DNA from: Corticimicrobacter populi
Lineage (GTDB): Bacteria > Pseudomonadota > Gammaproteobacteria > Burkholderiales > Burkholderiaceae_B
Length of the DNA stretch: 64,000 nucleotides
Reading direction: 5' to 3'
Assembly: GCF_003123725.1 (NCBI RefSeq)
Contig: NZ_QETA01000009.1
Span: 1 to 64,000 of the forward strand
Made by a program: the position numbers and the translations under genes. Position 1 is the first letter of the stretch; every line of letters begins with the position of its first letter. Shown in pieces: positions 1 through 6,699 of the stretch. The notes beneath the pieces are model-generated. The model saw only the letters and a list, made by a program, of their open reading frames with translations. It was not told the origin of the DNA and made no database searches.

Positions 1-111
1 GAAAGGCCAAAAAAGGCATTGGGCGGATTAACGCCTGCTGCCTATGCTGGCCTTCTGGCAGTAAGAACGAATACATTAACCATCCCGGACTCTAAAGCCT
101 CGCGCTACTGA
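1..111 (+). pseudogene. IS3-family transposase, C-terminal end (5' part outside window)
   Basis: Frame 1 is open from the first base to TGA at 109-111 and encodes 36 residues. They begin ERPKKALGGLTPAAYA, the end of the IS3-family integrase core, where RPxxALGGLTPxxYA closes the DDE domain. The gene continues to the left of the window, so whether the whole transposase is intact cannot be judged. It differs from the second IS3-family element at 5469-6661, whose orfB ends in [10 protein letters not shown], so these are two different insertion sequences at the two ends of the accessory region. Confidence 0.75.
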
Positions 112-544
112 ATACGGGGAGACGTCGCGCTCACGGCTGCGGCTTCCGGTCCCGCCCTTGACACCGCTTTCGACCAAACTGCCTCCACACGTCAGCCTTT
201 TAATGGATGACGGGTCAAGGGGGATTGGTGCGGCCCGCAGCCCGTAGGGCGAGGACACGGCCCCTTGACGCGACGGGAACGACCTTACCCTTGGGACAGG
301 GATGCAGTGGTTCACCCCCTGCATCCCTGCTCCCGGCGAGGGTGGAGAGTCCAGAGAGGCAAAGCCTCTTTGGGAAGTGCCCTCACGGATGGCAGCCAAT
401 AACGCTGTCCATCGGGAAAACCTATTGATAGCCACAAAAACAAGACAATTTCTGCGTGAAACCTTTTTGCCTGTTTTCTCTACAAAACACCAAAAAAATC
501 CCACACCTTGTAAAATATCGTTACCTAAAGCACGGGAGACAACC
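112..544. other. Non-coding stretch between transposase tail and antitoxin gene
   Basis: I find no supportable gene in these 433 bases. The reading frames that cross it on both strands give proline/arginine/serine-rich translations without recognisable domains. The first bases after the transposase stop (about 110-130, GAATACGGGGAGACGTC) may be the right terminal repeat of the IS, but the left end is outside the window, so this cannot be tested here. Composition shifts from GC-rich to AT-rich at about 420. The last part, with TAAAAT at 511-516, may hold the promoter of the following gene, though no good -35 box is seen. Confidence 0.4.
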
Positions 545-769
545 ATGGCTGAGATGGGTTCGCACGAAACGGAACTAACTAAAACGATATCCGGTGCCGA
601 GCGCAACCGGCGTGTAGCGGCCGTCAACTACGCACGCGCATCAGTCGGCTTGGAGGGATTCTCGCTCAGTGCAGCAGATGAAGAACATTCTCAACGGTTC
701 ATCGACGGGAGCATTGACTTAGAAGAATTTGTGCAACCGCGTAGTGCCTTGGCAAGCCCTAAAGCTTAG
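545..769 (+). CDS. VbhA-family (Fic) antitoxin, orphan
   Basis: This 74-residue protein matches the VbhA antitoxin pattern: a short helical stretch with a basic start (AERNRRVAAV, residues 18-27), then ARASVGLEGF, then DGSIDLEEF. Residues S33-V-G-L-E37-G38 fit the (S/T)xxxE(G/N) Fic inhibition motif, in which the glutamate blocks productive ATP binding in a Fic AMP-transferase. The ATG at 545 was chosen because GGGAGA lies 5 bases upstream; the frame is open further upstream but has no similar signal. VbhA proteins normally sit next to a Fic toxin. None is present here; the next gene encodes a 1254-residue protein. It may be a stranded antitoxin, or may act on a Fic protein elsewhere. Family call is by motif only. 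Confidence 0.7.
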   Translation: MAEMGSHETELTKTISGAERNRRVAAVNYARASVGLEGFSLSAADEEHSQRFIDGSIDLEEFVQPRSALASPKA

Positions 770-963
770 TCATGACGAAGAAAATATAGGTGGTTGAAGC
801 TAGTGCAGGATAGGCTGTCGCCGGTATTTGTCATGCATCCAGATCGCGCGCAGTGATTTTTCTCAAAAGTGATGGAAAACGAGCAGTAGCGAGATTAAGA
901 AATTTCAGAAAACCTGCTGCTCAGAAATCATACGACCAACACAAATACAACTGAGGGTGAAGA
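770..963. other. AT-rich intergenic leader of the large island gene
   Basis: No gene is seen in these 194 bases. The end carries GAGGGTGAAG just before the ATG at 964, a usable ribosome binding site. The gap is long for genes in one operon, so the 1254-residue protein may have its own promoter, though no clear -35/-10 pair is visible. Confidence 0.35.
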
Positions 964-3900
964 ATGCAGTGGATTTCGGACGAAGACTTGAAGACTTGGA
1001 GTCGACGCACGGATGCGCGTGAGATTTTCATAGATCTCGTGGGCGACCTGATTCGCGCAACCGTGGGGGATCCCAAGAAATTCAGATTTCCAGGCCAAAG
1101 TGCTGGAACACTTCGCGGCTTTGATGGCGATCTGGAAACAACCGAGGCAATATCAAGAGTACCAGCTAAAGAATCCAAATGGGAATTTGGCACAACACCT
1201 GCCGGTAGGGCAAAAGCGCAGCAAGACTACGACAAGCGGACAGGGGCAACTCCACCGGATGTGATGGCAAGAAACGCTTTTGTCCTAGTCAACCTACATT
1301 CTTGGGACACACCAAGAGAGACACTAGTGAATTGGCTAGATGAGCGAAATGCTGAAGAAAATTGGCGAGAAGTTCATTTTATCGACGGCACCTCACTAGT
1401 CAGCTGGCTTGAGGAAAAGCCGGCAGTCGCAGCCAAATATGCGAGAAACGTTCTTGAAAAATCCCCAAAGAACGGCGCGCTTAGTACAGACGAGTTCTGG
1501 CAGCGATACAGCAGCAGTTTCAAGCCTGCATTAACAGAACAAATGCTGCTGTGTGAACGAGGCGAGGAGGCAGAGCAACTTTTACAAGTGCTTCTAGGGA
1601 ACCCTCAGAATTTCACGCTGGGCGCAGATACGGCTGAAGAAGTTATAGCATTCGCTGTGGCTGTTATTCGAAATGCACCGGACGAAACCCGGAGACTTCT
1701 TGAAAACCGGACTATGATCGTCGAGAGTTTCGAAGCAGCTCAGTTCCTATTAGGAAAAAAAGGCATGAACTTCTTGGTGTGGAAGGGTGCCGATGAACTT
1801 GCAGGCGCACTTGGACAAAAAGGCCCAACGCTGACAGCTGCGACCGGCGTGCAACGAAAGCGGCAAGGTCTTTCTATCCTCAAACGGCCCTCAGCCAGCG
1901 CGATGGCTGAAGCTATGGAGTCAATGGGTATTGACCGGCAAGATGGCTACGAACAGGCCTTTCGATGCGGTCGAAGCCTTACCATTTTCCGTAGGCTGCA
2001 TCCCGCTGCGGGCATTGCCTCTCCTGCTGAATGGGAGCATTTGGCAGCGTCACTGAAGCCCGTACTACTTGCTGGAGCGTGGACTACCGACTCAGCTCTT
2101 GACAAAGATATCATCTCTGGGCTCTCAGGCGGAGCGGACTATAGCACCGTAGAGACTTTAATTCGGCCGACGTTAACTATGTCTGACCCGCCATTCGACA
2201 AGGTCGAACAAGTTTGGCAGATACGAGCTGCTGTAGATGCATTTCCACACTATGGTCACCTTGTCGATGACAGTGATCTTGAGCGTTTTAAGGCGGCTGT
2301 CGTTCGAGTGCTTAGCCATCAAACAGTTGAACCAACTGAAGATGAGAAATTCTCCTTCCGCTATCGGGCACCAGACGATTACAGCGACTGGCTACGTGAC
2401 GGCCTTGCATACACGTTAATGCTATTTGCGGTTATGCCTGAGGTAGGTGGTCTCCAGCTGAATGGTACGACTCCCCAAAGATATGTCGATGAAGTGATTC
2501 GCTCTCTGCCAGGCTTCGCCCAAAGTCATAAATGGATACTTCCACTACTACCTCAACTCTCGATAGTCGCGGAGGCGGCCCCCGTCCCTTTTCTGGAGGC
2601 CCTCGGGAAGAGCCTCGAGGGCCAAGCTAGCGATGCTTTGGGACTATTCCAAGAGCCAAAAGATAATGACTATCTATTTTCGGCAACTAGCCCCCATGTC
2701 TACGTTCTTTGGGCCTTAGAAGTCTTAGCATGGAACCCAGATTATTTATTTTGCACCACAATAATTCTTGGAAAGCTTGCAGCCATCGATCCGGCCAGAG
2801 ATTCGAAAAATGGAAATCGCCCTTTAAATAGTCTTAGAGAAATTTTCTTGCCATGGCTACCAAATACTGACGCCGATCTAAATCAGCGATTTATTGCAAT
2901 CGACGGTTTGATTCGCGATCTGCCGGACGTGGCTTGGAATTTACTTACGCTACTCCTACCGCAAGGACACGAAACAAGTTCACCTACCGCTCGCCCAAAA
3001 CTACGAGACACAACGCCAATTCAGCCTGAGAAAATCACGTTTGGTCTTGTATGGGCAACAGAATCTCGGATTATGGATCGAGTGATAGTTCTTGCCCAGG
3101 GGGACGAGCGCCGCGTCATTTCTCTCGTCAGACATATAGGAAATCTACAACCCACTAATAGGGTGCGTCTAACAAGCCTGATCGCCGATACTTTGGCTGG
3201 TTTCTCTAATTCTGAAGGTAGTGATCTTTGGCATAAACTCAGAGATTACGTAGCACGTCAAGAATCCTTCCCAGACTCTGACTGGTCGCTTAAGGGAGAA
3301 GAGTTGGCTCAGGTCAAAGCGTTACTGACTCAGCACTACCCTTCGGATTTGGTAGCACAGACACGTCATCTATTTGACGACTGGGTCCCGTATGTGGGCA
3401 CAGACGCTAGAAGCTCTCTTGAAAAAGTCGAGTCCGAACGTGCTTCAAGCCTCCTTCACATTTATTCAGAACTTGGCGTCCATGGGATTCTGCGTCTCGC
3501 ACAGACTGTTAAAATGCCAAATCAAATGCGACAGGCATTTTATGCTTTAGAGCTTTCGAACGACGATGCGACAGACCTGATATTCTCTCTTCTAGATATT
3601 GGTGGAGACTGCTATAGCCTCGCCTCAGCACTTTCCGCTAGCTTAAAGCACCGGCATGGCGAAGATTGGCTAAACCACTTTACAACAGTCGTCGCTCCGC
3701 GCTGCAGATCGGAAAAAGAAGTCGCTTGGCTGCTTGCAAACTGGCCGAATGACTCGACCACTTGGCAGTTCGTTGCATCACTAGGACCAGATGTTCAGAA
3801 TTCGTATTGGCGTGACTTTGGCTCTTTACCTCTAAACGCGTCCATCGAGGAAATTCTCAACGCAATCGAAGAGCTTCGACGAGCCAAACGCAGTGTGGTT

Positions 3901-4728
3901 GTACTAAACTCACTCTACAACAATGTAGATAAAGTCAGTTCAAAAACCTTATTATCGTTGCTTGATGATGCTGTTGCAGAGCTTTCGAATGGCAATGGTG
4001 CCTCCTCAGTACTTTCACATTCAATTAGTGAGGTATTTAAGGAGTTGTCAAAAAGAGGCGATTTGGATCTCATAGAAGTTGCTCGACGCGAATTTGTCTA
4101 CCTCCCTCTAATTGAAGACAGTGTGGAGTGCCTCTCCATTCACGCCCTACTTGCACAAAATCCGGCTGAATATGTGGAAATGATTAGGAATGTCTTCGTT
4201 AGCAAAAACGAGGACCGAAACCCAAATCCTTCGGAGGAGGCGCGAACGAGAGCAAGGATGTCGTATCGCCTGCTCAAGTCTTTTCATACCGTCCCTGGTG
4301 ACAAAGAAGGCGTCATTCACGAGCCCACTCTCAGTGCTTGGATTTCAGATGTTCGCAAACAGGCGGCCGAAACTGGACACGAAGGCATCACTGACGAATT
4401 TATCGGTCAACTCCTTGCTCATTCACCGGCGGAAAATGGCACCGGAGCTTGGCCATCAATAGCAGTAGCAACCATCCTAGAGCGAATCGCGTCAGATAGA
4501 GTAGAGCGTGGAATCGAGGTTGAGCGCTTTAATATGCGAGGCGTCTACTCCAAGGGCGCACTTGATGGAGGTGCACAGGAGCGAGAGCTTGCTGATCGCT
4601 ATCGCCAATGGGCACAGCAAGCGACAGCAGCCCGCACCTCAGCAATGTTAGGTAGGATATCTGCGGAGTGGGAACAAAGAGGTAGGCAAGAAGATGTTAA
4701 CGCAGAGAAAAGAAAACTTAAACGATAG
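964..4728 (+). CDS. 1254-aa protein with restriction-endonuclease-like N-terminus, function unknown
   Basis: This is a very large, mostly helical, soluble-looking protein with no signal peptide or membrane segment. Residues about 15-165 look like a restriction-endonuclease-like (Mrr/PD-(D/E)xK type) fold: helix, beta strand KFRFPG, then GFDGD (D54) and SKWEFGT (E74), then KAQQDYDKRT and a strand FVLVNLHSW. The usual lysine of ExK is not in place, so activity is uncertain. I see no Walker A motif in the rest. Residues about 600-700 contain LWALEVLAWNP, AAIDPARDSKNGNRP and LREIFLPWLPNT, which I recall from long bacterial proteins annotated as hypothetical. Codon use is much more AT-rich than the core genes, indicating horizontal origin. 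The position beside a Fic-type antitoxin and between IS elements suggests a defence or conflict role; that is inference. Confidence 0.6.
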   Translation: MQWISDEDLKTWSRRTDAREIFIDLVGDLIRATVGDPKKFRFPGQSAGTLRGFDGDLETTEAISRVPAKESKWEFGTTPAGRAKAQQDYDKRTGATPPDVMARNAFVLVNLHSWDTPRETLVNWLDERNAEENWREVHFIDGTSLVSWLEEKPAVAAKYARNVLEKSPKNGALSTDEFWQRYSSSFKPALTEQMLLCERGEEAEQLLQVLLGNPQNFTLGADTAEEVIAFAVAVIRNAPDETRRLLENRTMIVESFEAAQFLLGKKGMNFLVWKGADELAGALGQKGPTLTAATGVQRKRQGLSILKRPSASAMAEAMESMGIDRQDGYEQAFRCGRSLTIFRRLHPAAGIASPAEWEHLAASLKPVLLAGAWTTDSALDKDIISGLSGGADYSTVETLIRPTLTMSDPPFDKVEQVWQIRAAVDAFPHYGHLVDDSDLERFKAAVVRVLSHQTVEPTEDEKFSFRYRAPDDYSDWLRDGLAYTLMLFAVMPEVGGLQLNGTTPQRYVDEVIRSLPGFAQSHKWILPLLPQLSIVAEAAPVPFLEALGKSLEGQASDALGLFQEPKDNDYLFSATSPHVYVLWALEVLAWNPDYLFCTTIILGKLAAIDPARDSKNGNRPLNSLREIFLPWLPNTDADLNQRFIAIDGLIRDLPDVAWNLLTLLLPQGHETSSPTARPKLRDTTPIQPEKITFGLVWATESRIMDRVIVLAQGDERRVISLVRHIGNLQPTNRVRLTSLIADTLAGFSNSEGSDLWHKLRDYVARQESFPDSDWSLKGEELAQVKALLTQHYPSDLVAQTRHLFDDWVPYVGTDARSSLEKVESERASSLLHIYSELGVHGILRLAQTVKMPNQMRQAFYALELSNDDATDLIFSLLDIGGDCYSLASALSASLKHRHGEDWLNHFTTVVAPRCRSEKEVAWLLANWPNDSTTWQFVASLGPDVQNSYWRDFGSLPLNASIEEILNAIEELRRAKRSVVVLNSLYNNVDKVSSKTLLSLLDDAVAELSNGNGASSVLSHSISEVFKELSKRGDLDLIEVARREFVYLPLIEDSVECLSIHALLAQNPAEYVEMIRNVFVSKNEDRNPNPSEEARTRARMSYRLLKSFHTVPGDKEGVIHEPTLSAWISDVRKQAAETGHEGITDEFIGQLLAHSPAENGTGAWPSIAVATILERIASDRVERGIEVERFNMRGVYSKGALDGGAQERELADRYRQWAQQATAARTSAMLGRISAEWEQRGRQEDVNAEKRKLKR

Positions 4729-4914
4729 GTCACCCGCTACATCCTAAATGCACTTGGGTACTGTACCGAAACTTAGGTACAGTACAGGTACAGCGACCAG
4801 TTTTCACCAATTCAGCTAAAATACGCTAACCTACTGGTTTGAAACTGGTTTTACCTATTCCAACCTACGCTAGAATTCGCTCCATTTCCCTGTAGAAACA
4901 CTGTAAATCACCGA
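4729..4914. other. Right boundary of the accessory island
   Basis: This non-coding stretch lies between the island gene and the shell-gene remnant. It is AT-rich, with a perfect hairpin (4758-4785) and two sets of short direct repeats: ACTGGTTT at 4833-4840 and 4844-4851, and TACGCTA at 4822-4828 and 4866-4872. Similarity to the encapsulin shell begins at about 4915 (codons for LDIHTRV), which places the island/chromosome joint close to 4914. Confidence 0.45.
4758..4785. repeat. Perfect 10-bp inverted repeat
   Basis: GTACTGTACC at 4758-4767 and GGTACAGTAC at 4776-4785 are exact reverse complements separated by 8 bases. Part of the right arm recurs immediately as AGGTACAG (4786-4793). There is no T-run after the stem, so it is a poor intrinsic terminator; a protein-binding or recombination site is possible. 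Confidence 0.6.
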
Positions 4915-5468
4915 CTCGATATCCATACGCGGGTTTCGGATCTCTACAGCAGCCCGCATGACCAAATCAAGGAGCAACTGCGGCTGACCATCGAAACGGT
5001 CAAGGAGCGCCAGGAAAGCGAACTGATCAATAACCCCGACTACGGCCTGCTGGCCAACGTGGCCGAATCACAGCGGGTCTTCCCGCTGACCGGCGCACCC
5101 ACGCCCGATGACCTGGACGAACTGCTGACCAAGGTCTGGAAAGAGCCTGCGTTTTTCCTGGCGCATCCGCTGGCCATCGCCGCCTTTGGTCGCGAATGTA
5201 CCCGACGCGGCGTGCCGCTGATTCCGTCCGACAAGATACCGGTCGTCGATGGCAAGTCCTCGATCCTGCTGTTGCGCGTGGGTGATCGCCGCCAGGGCGT
5301 GATCGGCCTGTTCCAGCCCGGTGTGGCCGGAGAGCAGGGGCCGGGGCTGTCGGTGCGCTTCATGGGCATCAACCGCAACGCCATCGCCTCCTACCTGATT
5401 TCGCTGTACTGCTCGCTGGCCGTGCTGTCCGACGACGCGCTGGCGGTTCTTGAAGACGTTGAAGTGGG
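4915..5468 (+). pseudogene. Family 2A encapsulin shell protein (SrpI-like), broken
   Basis: The frame from 4915 reads LDIHTRVSDLYSSPHDQ, then RLTIETVKERQESELINN, GAPTPDDLDELL, FFLAHPLAIAAFGRECTRR, LIPSDK, GLSVRFMGIN and SLYCSLAVL. These are signature segments of the family 2A (SrpI-type, HK97-fold) encapsulin shell. Three lesions are visible. The first third (roughly 100 residues) is missing where the island joins. The segment between RECTRRGVP and LIPSDK is absent; from memory of the family about 18-20 residues with a second RG(V/I)P belong there. The 3' end is interrupted by an IS element after GAAGTGGG. The GTG at 5059 could start a fragment but not a full shell. The next intact gene is the cysteine desulfurase cargo, which confirms the system type. 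A working shell from this copy is very unlikely. Confidence 0.85.
5465..5468. repeat. Target-site duplication TGGG, left copy
   Basis: TGGG directly precedes the left inverted repeat of the IS element and recurs directly after the right one (6662-6665). A 4-bp duplication is within the range of IS3-family transposition and fixes the insertion point. Confidence 0.75.
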
Positions 5469-5532
5469 GGTAATCCCCCCGAAAAAGCGGTGAGATCAGA
5501 AGTAGAATTTTCTCATTGAGGAGTTCTACAGC

Positions 5533-5799
5533 ATGAAGAAGTCACGATTCACAGACAGCCAGATTCTGGACGCGATCAAGCGCGTGGAAGCGGGCATCAC
5601 GGTACCCGAGATGTGCCGAGAGCTGGGCATCAGTTCAGCGACGTTCTACAAGTGGCGGGCAAAGTACGGCGGCATGGACGTGTCGATGATGTCACGGATG
5701 AAGGAATTGGAGGCGGAGAATGCCCGGCTGCGCAAGATGTACGTCGAGGAGAAACTCAAGGCCGAGCTGCGCGCGGAGGCTCTCGAAAAAAAGTGGTGA
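5533..5799 (+). CDS. IS3-family transposase OrfA (helix-turn-helix)
   Basis: This 88-residue protein is the DNA-binding part of the transposase. It starts [21 protein letters not shown], continues with a helix-turn-helix ([22 protein letters not shown], about residues 25-46), and ends in a charged leucine-zipper-like helix ([19 protein letters not shown]). GAGGAG lies upstream of the ATG. The run A7 at 5786-5792 followed by G provides the slippery heptamer A-AAA-AAG in the orfA frame, where a -1 shift would produce the OrfAB fusion that catalyses transposition. Confidence 0.9.
   Translation: MKKSRFTDSQILDAIKRVEAGITVPEMCRELGISSATFYKWRAKYGGMDVSMMSRMKELEAENARLRKMYVEEKLKAELRAEALEKKW
5786..5793 (+). 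promoter_or_regulatory. Programmed -1 frameshift site (A7G)
   Basis: AAAAAAAG lies six codons or fewer before the orfA stop. The orfA frame reads A-AAA-AAG, the canonical slippery heptamer, and orfB lies in the -1 frame, so slippage joins them. Confidence 0.75.
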
Positions 5800-6620
5800 A
5801 ACCATCTCGCTGCCACGAGATGGCTCAACACGTAGTGCGGGAGCGCGGGATCTCGGTCCGTTTGGCCTGTGAGACGTTTGGCATCAGCCAGACCTGCTAT
5901 CGCTATGAAGGCAAGCACCGGACTGAGAATGATGAGATTGCCCAGTGGCTGCTGCGCCTGACGGACAACCATCGTAACTGGGGATTTGGGCTGTGCTATC
6001 TGTATCTACGCAATTTGAAGGGGTTCGGCTGGAATCACAAACGGGTCTACCGCATCTATCGGGAGTTGGAATTGAACCTGCGGATCAAGCCACGCAAACG
6101 CCTGGTGCGCCAAGTGCCTGAGCCGCTGACGGTGCCCATGGCCATAAACCACGTTTGGTCGATGGACTTCATGCATGACCAATTGACTGATGGACGTAGC
6201 ATCCGACTGTTCAATGTGATCGACGACTTTAACCGCGAGGCACTGGGCATAGAAGTCGACTTCTCCTTGCCCTCGGAGCGGGTTATCCGTGCGTTAAAAC
6301 AGATCATTGCCTGGCGTGGCAAGCCCTTGGCGATTCGTTGTGACAATGGTCCGGAATACCTCAGTTCAGCAATCACCGAATGGGCGCGCCAGTGGGATAT
6401 CAAATTGGAGTATATCCAACCAGGCAAGCCACAACAGAATGCCTACATCGAGCGGTTCAACCGGACGGTGCGCTACGAGTGGCTGTCCCAATATCACTGG
6501 GAAGATCTGGATCAGGTCCAGCGTGCAGCGACAGAATGGATGTGGTCTTACAATCATGAACGCCCAAACATGGCTCTGGGCGGATATACCCCTAAACAGC
6601 GGCTGGCCATGACCGCATAG
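5796..6620 (+). CDS. IS3-family transposase OrfB (DDE integrase)
   Basis: This is the catalytic part of the transposase, about 274 residues from the GTG at 5796 that overlaps the orfA stop. The reading frame is open further upstream, but that part is antisense-like to orfA and is reached only by frameshift. Order: HTH-like N-terminus ([18 protein letters not shown]), HTH_21-type segment ([15 protein letters not shown]), then the rve integrase core with [19 protein letters not shown] and NAYIERFNR supplying D, D and E, and the C-terminal [15 protein letters not shown]. In vivo it is probably made mainly as an OrfAB fusion by -1 frameshifting at 5786-5793. No stop or frame damage is seen. Confidence 0.9.
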   Translation: MKPSRCHEMAQHVVRERGISVRLACETFGISQTCYRYEGKHRTENDEIAQWLLRLTDNHRNWGFGLCYLYLRNLKGFGWNHKRVYRIYRELELNLRIKPRKRLVRQVPEPLTVPMAINHVWSMDFMHDQLTDGRSIRLFNVIDDFNREALGIEVDFSLPSERVIRALKQIIAWRGKPLAIRCDNGPEYLSSAITEWARQWDIKLEYIQPGKPQQNAYIERFNRTVRYEWLSQYHWEDLDQVQRAATEWMWSYNHERPNMALGGYTPKQRLAMTA

Positions 6621-6661
6621 CATTCCTACTTCTGGAAATCGCTAAATATGGGGGGATTACC

Positions 6662-6699
6662 TGGGTAAGTACCATGAGTACCCCGACACCTACCGTTGA
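6662..6699 (+). pseudogene. Severed 3' end of the encapsulin shell gene
   Basis: If the IS and one TGGG are removed, the shell frame continues ...GAA GTG GGT AAG TAC CAT GAG TAC CCC GAC ACC TAC CGT TGA, ending [14 protein letters not shown]. The restored shell stop (6697-6699) would overlap the cargo gene's ATG at 6674 by 26 bases, implying translational coupling of shell and cargo before the insertion. Confidence 0.7.

Larger units (their letters stand above)
5469..6661 (+). mobile_element. IS3-family insertion sequence, complete (1193 bp)
   Basis: The ends carry GGTAATCCCCCC (5469-5480) and its exact complement GGGGGGATTACC (6650-6661). The match continues imperfectly inward and includes a second shared block, AGAAGTAG, about 30 bases in. 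TGGG flanks both sides. Inside are orfA and orfB with an A7G slippery site between them, the standard IS3-family layout; the protein sequences resemble the IS51/IS407-type members. Both reading frames are intact, so the element may be active. It lies near the 3' end of the encapsulin shell gene. Confidence 0.88.

Noticed and set aside
302-544. 5' extension of the antitoxin frame to an ATG at 302
   Set aside because: The extra 81 residues are low-complexity and unlike VbhA proteins, while the ATG at 545 has a good ribosome binding site.
76-627. Long minus-strand reading frame across the transposase tail, non-coding stretch and antitoxin gene
   Set aside because: The translation has no recognisable domain and is antisense to the well-supported VbhA-like gene.
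964-4728. A Walker A / STAND ATPase in the 1254-residue protein
   Set aside because: The segments FLLGKKGMN and ALGQKGPTL look glycine/lysine-rich but neither fits GxxxxGK(S/T).
4758-4793. Hairpin as intrinsic terminator of the large island gene
   Set aside because: There is no T-run after the stem, so it is listed as an inverted repeat only.
5059-5493. Independent gene starting at GTG 5059 and reading into the IS
   Set aside because: Shell-protein similarity continues upstream to 4915, and the last residues are encoded by the IS terminal repeat, so it is a fragment.
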